From the NCBI GenBank assembly GCA_018902385.1, contig JABSSW010000018.1, forward strand, positions 620,001-684,000: DNA of 64,000 nt, written 5' to 3'. Origin of the DNA: Physcia stellaris (Eukaryota; Ascomycota; Lecanoromycetes; Caliciales; Physciaceae). The translations under genes were made by a program, and so were the position numbers. The first letter of the stretch is position 1. The number at the start of each line of letters is the position of its first letter. Of this stretch, positions 33,464-45,145 are shown one piece after another. The notes beneath the pieces were generated by a model that was not told where the DNA came from, searched no databases, and was given only the letters and a program-made list of their open reading frames with translations.

Positions 33464-34433
33464 ATGCCAACCTCCAAAACTAGGCTGTCGCCCCCTTTTC
33501 CCACCTCGACCACCACCGTCAGGCCACTCGCAGCCGGCCCAAACGGGCTCCCACTCGTCTTCCTCGATGCTGATGGTTGTCTCCGGCATTTTACCTCCGG
33601 CGTGCCGCAATGCCTCAACCAAGAGCTGAGCATTGATCGCCTCAACACCCTGCACCGACATCTCTGGTGGGCCGGTCTACCGACCCATGCTCGGCCGCTG
33701 CACCGACAGGCGATGCTGGGGCGCAGCATCATACCGACGAGCGAGGCGCGATATCACTTGCTCTGGCGTCGGCAGCAGATTTTCGTGAAGCCGCTGCCGG
33801 AGTACTTGCCGGGTCACGGTTTCTGGGAAAAAGGACAATGTGGGAATGACCGGCTGCATGAGCTCGCAAGTGGTTTCTTGCTTTCGTGGGTGTGGTTGGT
33901 GCGGAGCGAGGTGGATTTTGGGATCGCGAGGAAACGGATTAATGCCGGGAGGGTTGGAGTGGAGGGATTGGTGTGCGTTCGTGGAGGCTTTGACGTTGAA
34001 TCTCAATCATACTCGCGAGATCAATATCAGATACAGATATGGCGAGCTCCGAATCGACAGACTCAACCAGATATGTCGCTTCATCGCCCCAGAAACCTTC
34101 CGTGACATCGTCAAGGGTTACTATTCTGGATATTTAACTTATGGAAACTTTTTCGCGGAGAACTTTGCCTGGCTCGTTACCGTGTTCGCATTCACCTCTG
34201 TCCTTCTGTCGGCGTTTCAGGTTGGAGCGACAGTGGGGAAGCTGGAATCGAGCTTCCTATTTCAGAACTTTGCTTATTCAGTAGCAATGTCTTCCATCGT
34301 CTCGCCATTCCTCCTTACGTTCTTAGCAACTTTGCTCTTTCTGGTACTTTTTGGCTACCATTTGGTCCAAACGATAATATACCAGAAAGAGAAAAGAAAA
34401 TTGCGTGAAAAGTGGGACTACTCCAGCGAATAG
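33464..34433 (+). CDS. DUF6601-like membrane protein (apparent 1-nt frameshift)
   Basis: A single exon; 322 aa if one base is removed. The soluble N-terminal part contains IDRLNTLHRHLWWAGLPTHA, then RPLHRQAMLGRSIIPTSEAR, IFVKPLPEYLPGHGFWEK and LLSWVWLVRSEVDFGIAR. The C-terminal part contains GGLEWRDWCAFVEALTLN, YRYGELRIDRLNQICRF, two transmembrane helices (NFAWLVTVFAFTSVLLSAFQ; SPFLLTFLATLLFLVLFGYH) and a basic tail. This matches a fungus-specific family of subtelomeric or hypothetical proteins (DUF6601-like). The frame moves by one base near the A3 run 33932-33934; dropping one A gives ARNGLMPGGLEW. The function is unknown. Confidence 0.7.
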
Positions 34434-34719
34434 AGAGATACCATACCAAGTACCTTCTTGGAAGCTCCAATTATGCCCAACAATAATAGAGCCATCCTCT
34501 TCATCGAAAGGGTATTCGACTGCAGATACCCCTTTTTCGAGGCCTTTGACCGAGGAAGGGCTGTGCTGAGAAGCGCCTGCGTATCTCTAACGAAATTCAA
34601 TCTCTGGCCCCCAATCGGATTCAATGATCTATATTGGTACTTTCATTATAGAAAAACATGTGAGAAACTACTATACTCCTTATAAACTAGTCCACGTAAG
34701 TCTGAAAACCTCGACCTGT

Positions 34720-37700
34720 TCAAGCATTGGTCTCGAAAGGGGTTGTCCTAAAATCAGTCTTGCCGACTGCGAGTGGCGCAAAGCTTTCGGCGACGCTTTC
34801 CACTTCCTCTGACTTAGCGGCAGGAGATGATCGTTTTCCTGCCCAGTATTCAATTGGCTGACCTTGGATTACTCTTGATCCCTTATTTGACCCGAACTCT
34901 AGCAAAATTTCTGCTAGCTGGAGGCACGCTGGCCCTCCTTCCAAGGCCCAGAACAAGGGCGTTTTTCCTGCGTCGTCTGTAGTTTCAACCTCAGCTCCAG
35001 AACCAAGAAGTACCCGAATAACATCTCCGGTGGCTTCGTCTTGATCTCCGAAGCGACTTCTCGACCTAAGAAGCGAACACAGGGCCGTGCGGCCACATCG
35101 ATCTCTGCAGTTGATTTCTGCTTTCCATGCCACGAGTAGCCTTACAAGTTCAAGAGTATTGGTGGTAGCTGGAGAAGCAAGAAGATGGAATAGCGGTGTA
35201 AGACCACCGGAGTCCCTTGCGTTGACTGCTGCATTATGTTCTAAAAGAATTCTAAAATTTGGCGGACAGCAACCCAGAACTGCCCAATGCAGTGGCGTTC
35301 TTCCAAGCGAATCTTTCTTGTTAACATCTGCGCCGTGTAAAATTAGCGAGTCGATCGTGTCGCTGGCATCAGACTGGCACTGCGATGCCCACATCAGAGG
35401 AGTTCTTCCAAAGTAATCCTCACTGTGGCAGTCCGCCCCAGAGGAAAGCAGAACACGGACAGCCTGGCTTGAGTTGCTCTCTGCAAGGAACGATAAGATT
35501 GATCGTAATTCTTCATCTTTCGATTCTTTATCTGCGCCAGCTTTCAGAAGGCTCATAATCGCATGTTCGGAGTTTATTTTGAGGGCGTATTGAAGAGCTG
35601 TTTTATTATATCTGTCTTTTGCCTCGAGATTGGCTCCTATCTCGATCAGCCATTGAAGCATTTCTCCTCCATCTGTGTCCTTCGATAAGACAATCAAAGC
35701 TGTCTGGCCATCCTTATCCCGGACTTCAATGTTCGCGCCCAGGTCGGCCAAAGCCTTCGAAGTCACCAAGTCTCTCCGAGAAATCGCACGGAGAAAAGGC
35801 GTATGCCTTTCGTGTTCATCAGTGACTTCGATATCATGTCCTGCTTCTACCAATTGTCGAATTAAAACGTGGTGGCCAAGCTCGGTTGCCAACATGAGCG
35901 GTTGCGGCGGAAAAACATCTGCTGGCTTGCCTGAGCAATAGAAGCCGCAGAAACTAGACCAGTTACGAAAGCTCCAAGATTCGACAAAATAGAGCCGGAA
36001 AACCGAACCGCATATGTTCGCAGTCTCTTGGCGGGCTTGTATTTCACGAAAATGATGATCCCAATTGTGGGCAGCATAATCGTAGAAAGGGAAACGTGCT
36101 CGGATATCCTCGTGGCGACAGTCCAGCGAGTTGAAGTCAGGCAATAGGAGGTAGGCAAGACACTTCTGTGTCATCAGCATCTCGGCTTTCCAGAGCTCAA
36201 TGGAGCCTTTCCAGCCAGTGGATGCAGTGGACGCAGTGACATCCTCGGATTGTTTTGCAATGAGAAATTCTCTCGCGGTCTGGTGGAGGAGATAGACTAG
36301 ATCATCTACGACGCTCAGGAAGAGTCCGCACCAATTCCGCATGGTGGTCTTGAACTGATCGCCAGGCTCTAATTCTTCATCGACGAGTTCTTTGTGGGAT
36401 CTAGGGTCATCTAGCCGAAGAAAGAGTGCAAAATTAAGCTCTGTCACATTCAGTGGCCTGGTGGCTGCAACAACCACCTGGAGAAGTTCTAGAAGTTTGT
36501 CCTGTTCGGATTTCTCGCCCTTGGAGAGGATCTTCTCATAAGCAGCCTCGACAGACCGTGGCAGGTCCTCGATGATCTTATCAAATTTCTTCCTAGTAAA
36601 ATTGTTGCTTTGGACTATATTTTCAAGAACTAAATGGAGCCACAAGTAGGTTCGATGTTCGACTGACAATAGCTTTGCCTGAAGAAGTGATTGTTGATGC
36701 TGATCTAGGCGGAGCCTTTGAGATAGTTCCGGGACTTTGTGCTTAATGACTCGATCAATTTCTCTCTTGATGATCTTGGTCTCTTTCTCCCCTTCAAGTC
36801 GAATGAGAAAGAAGAAGCGACGTTCAATGTCTTGATACGGACGGCTGGTGACGAGAAATTTGACCTTTTTCTCTTCTAGCACTGAATTCTCTGGCTCGAC
36901 GAAAGCGTTCTCTAAGGTCGAGAGGAGCTCCGTTCGATCTTCCTTCACGCATTCATCTAGTGCATCCAGTACACAGTAGACAGGTCCAGCTCTCGGATCA
37001 CTTACGGCTAGAGCAAAGATTTCCCATAAACTGGAAAAGGAATCGATGAGAGCCGGGCCAATACTTCGATAGTCCGGCATGGCATGTCGGATGAGAAACG
37101 CAGATTGAGGTTTTGAGAAGAGTTGATGGAGAAGTGCAGATATGGCCTTGGCGGCGGACTTCTGGCCCGCGTCATCGTCTTTGAAGAAGAAATAGAGAAG
37201 GACCGCGTCATCTGGTATCACCAAATCTCGATCGATCAAAGCCTTGGCGAGAACGGACTTGCCGCAGCCAGGATCGGCAGAGACCCATAAGAGGCTTGAT
37301 TGGCTCACCCGAAGCCATTCTGTGTAAAGCTGATGATCCAGGACCCAGCGACAGGTTCCGTCGACACGTTCTGGGTTTCTGTCCTTGTATCGCTTGTAGT
37401 CGCCAGGATAGAGCATTTGTAAGAAATCACGTTCTTCGACCGTGAACTTGTAGGCAGGAGGTGCCTGTGATGCTAGACAGTCCTTCATTATATGCACAAT
37501 GCGGTAGTAATGCTGAGACTGGTGTGGAAACTTTACCAAGTTAGAATGGGTCTCGTCGATGGGTACGGACAGATCAGTATTGCCTTCACCATGTCTGGAC
37601 ACGGTTGCTGACTGTTTGCTAACGAACAACGCGTGAGGACCGGTCATGGTCCAACTACCGTCCTTATGGCCATCAGTACATTTATCGACAGCATCTCGAC

Positions 37701-39083
37701 TTGAACATACCGTATGCACTGCAGTAGGGCTCAATTTAGTCTCATAGACGCAGTAAGTGGTTGAATTGGGGAAATTAGTCTTGCTGAAGAGTGACGCGTA
37801 CTGCCTGTGCATCTGATCAAGGAACTCAGAGTCCTGTCCAATGGAATGAAGAAGAGGCTCATTGGGTTGCTTTTCTGCCATCTTTACTAGCGTATTGATG
37901 ACACGAGTCTCGAGACCAAAATGAGGGACGCCGCAAAAGATTACCCCTCTTATCCTATCGATCAAGGCCGAGGCTTCCGCATCATCGTTGAGCCCGTTTG
38001 CAGAATTGCACAGGTCTATCAGTAACTAATAACAGTCAACATCGGTTGATGCCAGACGGTATGTGGCGCCTCTCATTGTGAGGAGGACGTAGGGTTTTTC
38101 AACGAACAAAAGCGAGGGGTTGGATCCGCGACATTCTCCTCACCTTGACAGTGAATTTATGGTATAGGCTCCTTGTGACATACCTTCTTCAAGACCAGAC
38201 CACCCAAGCTGTGAGCCACGAAAATAAAAGGCTGCGAACGAACACTCTCAGAAATCTGAAACAAATCATGCCGCAGCTGCCTGGAAATGTCCTGGATGGA
38301 TTTGGTGTCCTTGCTGTTCGAAATGGTGGATTCGTATCCCCATATCATGACATTGGAGCCAGGCAGGTCTTTCGGTAAATCATCGCGAAGCCACATATGC
38401 GGTTTGCCTCGACATTTGAACGATCCAAAAGCATGTGCACCAATGCCCGAGAGGCCAATAACACTACTCAAATTAGTAAAGAAAAAGAATACGAAGAAAA
38501 GCGTCAACAGCTCTTGGCCATGGAAAGAAAAATCATTGATTAGCTTTGACCCTTGGGGGATAAAGGGATTGAAGCTAAGCTCGTTGTTTTCTGCTTGGTA
38601 AAGTACTTCTAAGGGTTCTTGGGCGCACGGAAAAACAATCTCTGACCGCCTTCTTCAGTTTTATGGTACTTACTTGACCTTGTGTTTGCTTTCCGGACAG
38701 CTATTTAATGTGGTCAAACCGAGAAAGCAATCGTCGAATGTCAGCGTGGGTGAATCATTCACTGCTTCGGAATTGGCACTATATGGTATATCAGATTGAA
38801 GATAAGGGGGACAGCTCTTGCTGAAGGAGATTGTGGCGTCCTGACTTGTTCCGGAATGATGAGTAGCAAGAGAACGACATTGAAGCCCAGTCTCGTCTTT
38901 GGAATATCCAAGAAGATCTTGAATTAGCTGCTCCGTCTGTTCGACTGAGAAGTCTAAAGGGATCCCCCGGACTCTGAATGTTTTGTCAATTCTGGGGACG
39001 AGCTTGCTATTGGTTGACGCGGGAGCCACTAGACCAAGCGACCAATCGATATGGTTAACGATACCTTGAGGCCGTCGAGACAT
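34720..39083 (-). CDS. lipase-like/NACHT/ankyrin STAND (NLR-like) protein
   Basis: Exons 38674-39083, 38184-38466 and 34720-38025 give 1332 aa, phases consistent. Domain order is as follows. Residues about 30-130 are a small N-terminal module (KTFRVRGIPLDFSVEQTEQL). Next is a PGAP1/LipA-like alpha/beta-hydrolase with VIGLSGIGAHAFGSF and a Ser nucleophile in FVAHSLGGLVLKK (about residue 222), continuing with GVIFCGVPHFG. A NACHT NTPase follows with P-loop ADPGCGKS (about 483) and Walker B YCVLDALDEC. About ten ankyrin repeats lie from roughly residue 930 to 1310. Proteins of this build belong to the fungal NLR-like set in which lipase domains serve as effectors in incompatibility or defence; that is inferred here. 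An extra 5' exon beyond 39083 is possible, because a GTATGC donor-like site lies just upstream. It is divergent from Pescadillo. Confidence 0.85.
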
Positions 39084-39857
39084 CGTGGCATACCTTGGTC
39101 CGGCTCACTGGGAGCTGCTATTGGAGTTGATCAGTATATGTGGTCACCAAGATTGAACGAGTTGAACGAAAGCCAAGTCATTACCTTGCTCAAGTTGACT
39201 GGAAGTTACTACCCGAAATACTTAGTCTGCTACAAACGGTATTGAAGGCTCCAGAACAGTACCAAGATGCATACCTGGTTCAGGCTTGATTATGCTTCCT
39301 AGCCGAGTCGATCAGTCTGAGCCTCGCAACATGGGGAAAGTTCCGAGCAACAGCGCTCACTTACCCGAATCAGGCTGAGCCTCAGCCGAAGTTTGGCGAG
39401 GATCAGATATCGGATGTTGAAATTGCTTTCGAAATAGCCGAGTGAGGGCAGATGCCCCTTTCGGCAATTTGTTCTTCCTCTTGTCCATCGTGAACAGTTG
39501 TGGATAGAACGAGGCAGATTGAAGACGCAAGATGGAAGACGGAGCCCGCAGCCTGACGATGGAGCATGGTGCCTGTCACACTGCACGGCTTGGCGACGGG
39601 ATGCAGGCGACCCAAGCTTGCAAGCATTCATCATCTTATTGGAGGGTGTCTTATACACCCCCAGACAGAAAGTTTCGTAGTGGCATCATTGGCTAAGCAT
39701 AAGTTTCCAAAGGCGAATGGATGCATTTGGCTTATCTAATCAGGGCTGTTATCTAATCGCTCGGAGCGGCAGCATTCCGCACAAAGGTAGAGTAATTTTC
39801 AACCCACAGGAAATCGAGATCAATTATTTACTTTATCGGCTCAATTACTCTGTCGCA
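39084..39857. other. intergenic region between divergent genes
   Basis: Shared promoter space of the lipase-NACHT gene and Pescadillo. A possible upstream non-coding or short coding exon of the NLR-like gene cannot be excluded at 39095-39290. Nothing else was recognised. Confidence 0.45.
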
Positions 39858-42008
39858 ATGGGTAGAATCAAGAAAAAAGGTATTCTTGACCCACCTCTTG
39901 GTAGTATGGTATTGACTCTGGAAAGGTACCTCGGGTCAGGCCAAAAACTTCATCACCAGGACACAGGCTGTGCGCAAGCTTCAAATCTCCTTACCGGACT
40001 TTCGACGCCTATGTATTTTCAAAGGTGAGCGCATCCTGCCCGTGCGTTCATAATTCATCTCATTGAGTATCCCGTACTAGGTATTTACCCACGCGAGCCT
40101 CGCAACAAGAAGAAAGCCTCCAAATCCTCGACGCCCTCGACCACCTTCTACTACACCAAAGATATCCAGTACCTCCTCCATGAACCGCTCCTCAACAAAT
40201 TCCGAGACCACAAGGCATTAGGGAAGAAAATCGCGAAATCTTTGGGACGAGGCGAGGTTGGAGATGCTGCGAGACTAGAGAAAAACAACACACCTAAGAT
40301 ATCCTTGGATCACATAATAAAGGAACGATACCCAACTTTCGTAGACGCACTACGAGATCTCGACGATGCGCTGTCAATGCTCTTCCTTTTCGTAAACCTC
40401 CCTGCTACATCCACCGTCCCACCCAAAACCATAGCTCTCTGCCAAAGGCTGTGCCACGAGTTCGAACACTACCTCATCACCACACACTCCCTACGCAAAT
40501 CCTTCCTCTCGATCAAAGGCATTTATTACCAAGCTACGATACAAGGGCAGGATATATTATGGCTTGTGCCTTACAAGTTCGTGCAACGCGTGACCGGCGA
40601 TGTGGATTTCCGGATCATGGGTACCTTTGTCGAGTTCTACACCACCTTACTTGGCTTCATCAACTTCCGTCTCTACACCTCTATAGGCTTGGTGTATCCA
40701 CCCAAATTCAATGCAAGATCCGACGATAAAGGCGGGGAACTCAGTGCCTTCATCCTAGAAGGGAAGGGGGTCGGCGATGCTGCTGAGGTCGAGGCCGTCG
40801 CAGCGAATGGAGCGGTAGAGCCAAATCCCGAACTACAACAGCGTATTGACGCTATGGAGCTTCCGAACAACGACCCTTCAGAAAACCCAGAACAAGATAA
40901 TGATACCCAAAAGGACCACGAAACCATAGATCCCGACACCACAGTTGACACATTCACCCCAACTGCTGCCGACGCCGACATCCTACCCCAGCCCTCACAG
41001 CCATCCTCAGATCTCTCTCTTCTCTTTGCAGACCTATCATTTTTCCTTTCGCGCGAAACCCCTCGCCACCCGCTAGAATTTCTGCTTCGCTCTTTCGGTT
41101 GTAAGCGTATAAGCTGGGATGCCGTGCTCGGCGACGGCGCATACACGCACGATGAATCTGATCCCAGCATCACGCATCAGGTCGTCGATAGGCCTCCCCT
41201 TACTCCTGTCGATGGAAATGGCACCGAAGCCCCAGAAAGCTCGAGAATCGGAAGCAGAATGCCAGGCCGGACATATATCCAGCCTCAATGGGTATGGGAC
41301 TGTGTCAACGAGGGGCGACTACTTCGACCAGATTTATACGCTCCCGGTGCAACCCTACCACCACATCTAAGTCCATGGGTCAAACCCACCAAGGGCGCAT
41401 ACGATCCCAGTGCGCCACTAGCGGAGCAAGAAAGGGAAGGCGAAGCGGAGGAAGCGCTACTGCAAGCTGAAGTCGACGAGGAAAACCAAGAAGATGAAGA
41501 AGACGCACTCGAGGAGGAGGTAGACCAAGCCTCTAGCGGCGCCAAGGACCCAGCCGAAGACGTAGACCTCAGCGATCACGGCATGAACATAGCAAACGAC
41601 GACTCCGACGACGCCTCCTCATCCTCAGCTGCGTCCTCCTTCAGCGGCTTCTCCAACCACGACGGGAACTCAGACGCAGAATCCGACACCAGCGCCACGC
41701 GCCACCAGCGCGAACTCGAAGCCGAAGCCGCGGGCCTCACGTTCACGGAGGCGAAGTCCCCTACTCCCAAGGGGATACTGAAGAACAGCAGCCAGACGGA
41801 GGCGGATATGAAGAAACGGAAGGCGCTGGCGAGGAAAAGGAAGGAGGAGGAGGAGGAGTTGGAGAGGAGGAAGATGATGATGGGGCGGAAGAAGAGGAAG
41901 ATGGTTGATAAGATGCTGTTTGGGAATGCGAGGAAGGATGAGGAGGCGGAGAAGCTGAGGGCGAAGAGGAGGAGGATTGAGAGGGGGAAAATGGGTGTTG
42001 CGAGATAA
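39858..42008 (+). CDS. nop7: Pescadillo homolog, ribosome biogenesis factor
   Basis: Exons 39858-39879 (MGRIKKK), 39926-40024 and 40081-42008 give 682 aa, typical of fungal Pescadillo/Nop7. The N-terminal Pescadillo domain is clear: [52 protein letters not shown], and a stretch with [25 protein letters not shown] domain lies around 41040-41390 ([37 protein letters not shown]). Acidic/Ser-rich and Lys/Arg/Glu coiled-coil regions follow. The protein acts in the nucleolus in the PeBoW (Nop7-Erb1-Ytm1) complex for 27S pre-rRNA processing and 60S assembly. Introns of 46 and 56 nt split the N-terminus. It is the most conserved gene in the window and a good anchor for synteny. Confidence 0.97.
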
Positions 42009-43376
42009 GTAGTTGGGGAGACATTAAAAGGAGCTGTTGATTCTGTGCTCGTGGATGTGCGATGCCACCATGTAAGACATAGATACGACAGAGAGTTTTA
42101 CACATGAGAGTACGAAAACACCTCATTATGACCTTCTTCTCCCTCCCCTCCCCTCCTCTTAACCTCCTATCCACTCCACTCAATCTTTAATATCCCTAAA
42201 AACCCAAATCACAGCAACCTACACAAGTACCTCGTACCCATCCCCCAGTCCAACTCCCTAAGCCCATCCACCCCCTCCACCCCCTCCAACCCCTCCACCC
42301 CTCCCAGCTCCAGCAATCTATCCCACCCACTCCCCCCTTCTCCACCATAGCCCACTTCGCCCCATACAAAATCGAGTGCCGGTTTAAGATAAGAAACCAC
42401 TTATCAGACCCAGCTTACCCGTCTTTGGAACTCAGGAACTAAACTAATATAAATGAGTTCCGTATTTCCCACGTCGGGCTATCAGTTTGCGGTGGATAAA
42501 TGTAATCATGGGGGATGAGATCCGCACGAGGTTTTGTCAGGGGCAAGGGGCCTCCGATTCCTATCCAGCAGACAAGATAATTCGATTGGAGACGTTTGCG
42601 GGCGGAAACAAGGGACTCGAAGGTAGAGTAGAAGTAGAAGGAAGAGATCTATGCACGGGTAAGTGAAGTCTGGTTCTCTCCTCCTAAATGTGGAAAATGA
42701 AATTAAGGATTAGCCGACAGTCTGTGGGGATAGTCGTGAGTTGTGGATGATCTGCTGGGAACTGCTACAATGGAACATGGTTTCAAGTTGGAGCTGGAGA
42801 TGCGGCTTATAAGAAAACGAGTATGATATATCAGAAGCGCTGACGCAGGCGGGGTTTCCGCCGGTGAAGATTCATAACAGACTAGTTTGTGACTCAGGGT
42901 TGTCATTTGGAATGCGGTGGATTAGCCTTATATTGTATAAAAGCATGGTTCGTGTATAAGAAGTAGTTAGTTTGCGGCTGGGCACTACCTCGCTAACCCT
43001 ATGACCTCCTACATTGATCCAGGATTCTGTCGCCTCCGGATTTGATCCACTTGATACCACATCATTCTCCGCTGTCGCCATATCTCGGTTGACGTATAAC
43101 TAATATAATGTGACGCCGTAGGTTCTAGAGTCATGTCAGATAAAATTTTCTTTGCCCCGTCTCAAAAATACCTTGCGACCTCAACATGTCGGCATGTTTT
43201 ACAAATGTCTCAGAAATACCTATCAATTCCTCTAACATTTTCTATAGAACATAGTCGAAACTCAGTAAGTAAAAACTTGAGACGGTATGAAGCAGTCACT
43301 TACGGGGGTAAGGGTCGCAAATAGTTGATCATGAAGCCGTTTGTGCCCTGGAGTCAGAGTCAGTGATGTCAAGCCA
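42009..43376. other. intergenic region with C-rich repeat
   Basis: Convergent 3' ends of Pescadillo and the C2H2 gene. An imperfect CCCCTCCAC-type repeat lies at 42260-42310. No gene was recognised. Confidence 0.5.
42258..42312. repeat. imperfect C-rich short repeat
   Basis: Units close to CCCTCCACC recur about five or six times. The Gly/Glu/Leu-rich ORF on the opposite strand is a by-product of this repeat. Confidence 0.7.
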
Positions 43377-44885
43377 CTACCTGCATTGACGATAGCAAGA
43401 GAGCGCAACCTTGTAATTCACTGGTCTGGAGTGAACCTCGGGTCCCAGATACCACGGAATCTCTGCCTCGATAACGTCTTTGTGGATGCCCTTTCCGTTA
43501 ATAAAGGTTTCGCCATGTAGATCCTCTGGAATATCGCTTGTGACGTTTGCTTGGTCGTCTTCAATCTCGCTTGGAGCGTTTTGAATACTCCGCCCGTCAT
43601 ACTCATCGGCACTGTCGTCGCTCTTGCAATCATCATCAGCTCGAGGTAGCACAAACAGTGCCAACTCCTGCAGGTGTTGAGCTACATGATCCTCCCACGC
43701 TTTCTCCAAGCCGAATTTATTCCTGCAAAGCGGGCATTCGAAACCTGAGCCCACTGAACAAGAAGGAGATATCGATTCTCTTTGTGAGACAAGATAATGA
43801 GTCTCCTGTTGCTTAGAATGTACGCGTGTCTGATGATTGACCCAGTCACGCTTTGATCGGTATGCTCTGTGCGGCGTTGCGCAATCGATTTCTGTACAGA
43901 CATAAGGTAAGATATCGGTAAAGATGTGCTTTCGCCATTCACGAGTGTTCTCAATTGTGATTATGTAGTAGCAGTAGGGACATTGGAATGGTTGTCCTCC
44001 AATGGCATTATCTGGAGGCTCTGGTATGGTCGTCGATCCCGGCGTCCATAGTGATGAGGCAAAGCTGGTCCCGGAGGCCTGAGATGTAGAGGAGTCAGGA
44101 TCATGTGCTGCATTGAAATCTTGAAAGTTTGTAGCAAGCGTGCTCGACAACAGACTCGCGTTCTCTCCAGTCTCTGAGGATCTACCTAGCTCAATACCCC
44201 TGCTTAGTTTTGCATGGTGCCGTTCTCGATACCTTAGTAATTTTCGTCGTCGTGTCAAAGCAAGACCAAGACGATGAACGAGGATCTCGCTGGCGGCAGG
44301 ATACTTGTTCCTGACGTGGTCTACATCGAATGGTTTGAATGCAGCGATATCTGGAGGTTGCGTTTCTGTCAGAAGACTGTGCTGTGCAGGATTACGGATA
44401 ACCATAGTCAATTGTAGCAAGCAGCGAATTATCGCCACCGTACTTCGATGCAGCTGTTGCAGCTCTGTCTCAGGCGCTCCGTCTGTCCTAGCCGGACCTG
44501 GGGCAACGTCATCCTCGGACGGTGTTGGATCATTTAAGACATCTTCAACATCTTGAAGCGTCCTCTGTAGATCCTCAATAAGTGTTAGGACTTCATCCCG
44601 GATGTGCGAAGCATCTCGAAGCCTAAAGTCGAGAGATGAAGGTCCTATTTGGTGTGCTCCGATGTTGGTGGCCCAAATTTTGAAGCGGCCTAACTCATCC
44701 TTCCATATATCATAAGAACCACCTCCGCTCCGTACAGGCTCTAATTGCAGCTTGACGACTAAGTCCTCGAACACGTTGAGACACTCCCGGAACGAATTTG
44801 CAATCGAAGCGTCGTGTGGCCGATCCGGAGCTTCTGAAGTAGATTGAGATGTGTATTTTCGTTTGTGGCTCAGAGCTACCTCCAT
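43377..44885 (-). CDS. fungal C2H2-type zinc-finger protein with helical N-terminal domain
   Basis: A single ORF of 502 aa. The N-terminal half has the conserved pattern of fungal C2H2 regulators often found with NLR-like genes: SIANSFRECLNVFEDLVVKL, GRFKIWATNIGAHQIGPS, SLDFRLRDASHIRDEVLTLI. The C-terminal half has zinc-finger-like motifs: FQCPYCYYII followed by a His in REWRKHIFTD; YVCTEIDC with WVNHQTRVH; and FECPLCRNKFGLEKAWEDHV followed by QHLQELALFVLP. Such proteins are usually annotated as C2H2 domain proteins of unknown role. The last 20 residues (VNYKVALSCYRQ) may be intron read-through. Its 5' end lies 260 bp from the divergent DUF7580-like gene. Confidence 0.75.
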   Translation of the reverse strand: MEVALSHKRKYTSQSTSEAPDRPHDASIANSFRECLNVFEDLVVKLQLEPVRSGGGSYDIWKDELGRFKIWATNIGAHQIGPSSLDFRLRDASHIRDEVLTLIEDLQRTLQDVEDVLNDPTPSEDDVAPGPARTDGAPETELQQLHRSTVAIIRCLLQLTMVIRNPAQHSLLTETQPPDIAAFKPFDVDHVRNKYPAASEILVHRLGLALTRRRKLLRYRERHHAKLSRGIELGRSSETGENASLLSSTLATNFQDFNAAHDPDSSTSQASGTSFASSLWTPGSTTIPEPPDNAIGGQPFQCPYCYYIITIENTREWRKHIFTDILPYVCTEIDCATPHRAYRSKRDWVNHQTRVHSKQQETHYLVSQRESISPSCSVGSGFECPLCRNKFGLEKAWEDHVAQHLQELALFVLPRADDDCKSDDSADEYDGRSIQNAPSEIEDDQANVTSDIPEDLHGETFINGKGIHKDVIEAEIPWYLGPEVHSRPVNYKVALSCYRQCR

Positions 44886-45145
44886 GTTGTCATCTAATCC
44901 GTGATATAACTTCAGTCTAGAAAGACCATGCAGACAGTAAGCAACTTGAGTGAGGATGTTCAGTTCTTAATCTGCATGAGTCTATTGATTCAGAATGAGG
45001 ATGTCTGCGACCTCTATCATGGATACCTGCATGAGTGACCCCGCCTTCAAGACGCAGATTTGCCACATTCGTACTGAAGTACATTTCTTCCCATTGTGAT
45101 TGTACTTCATGAAAGAATTAGACGCATTCTACTGACCTGAGAGGA

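Noticed and set aside
40673-41173. Minus-strand Ser-rich ORFs over Pescadillo
   Set aside because: Antisense shadows of a clearly coding conserved gene.
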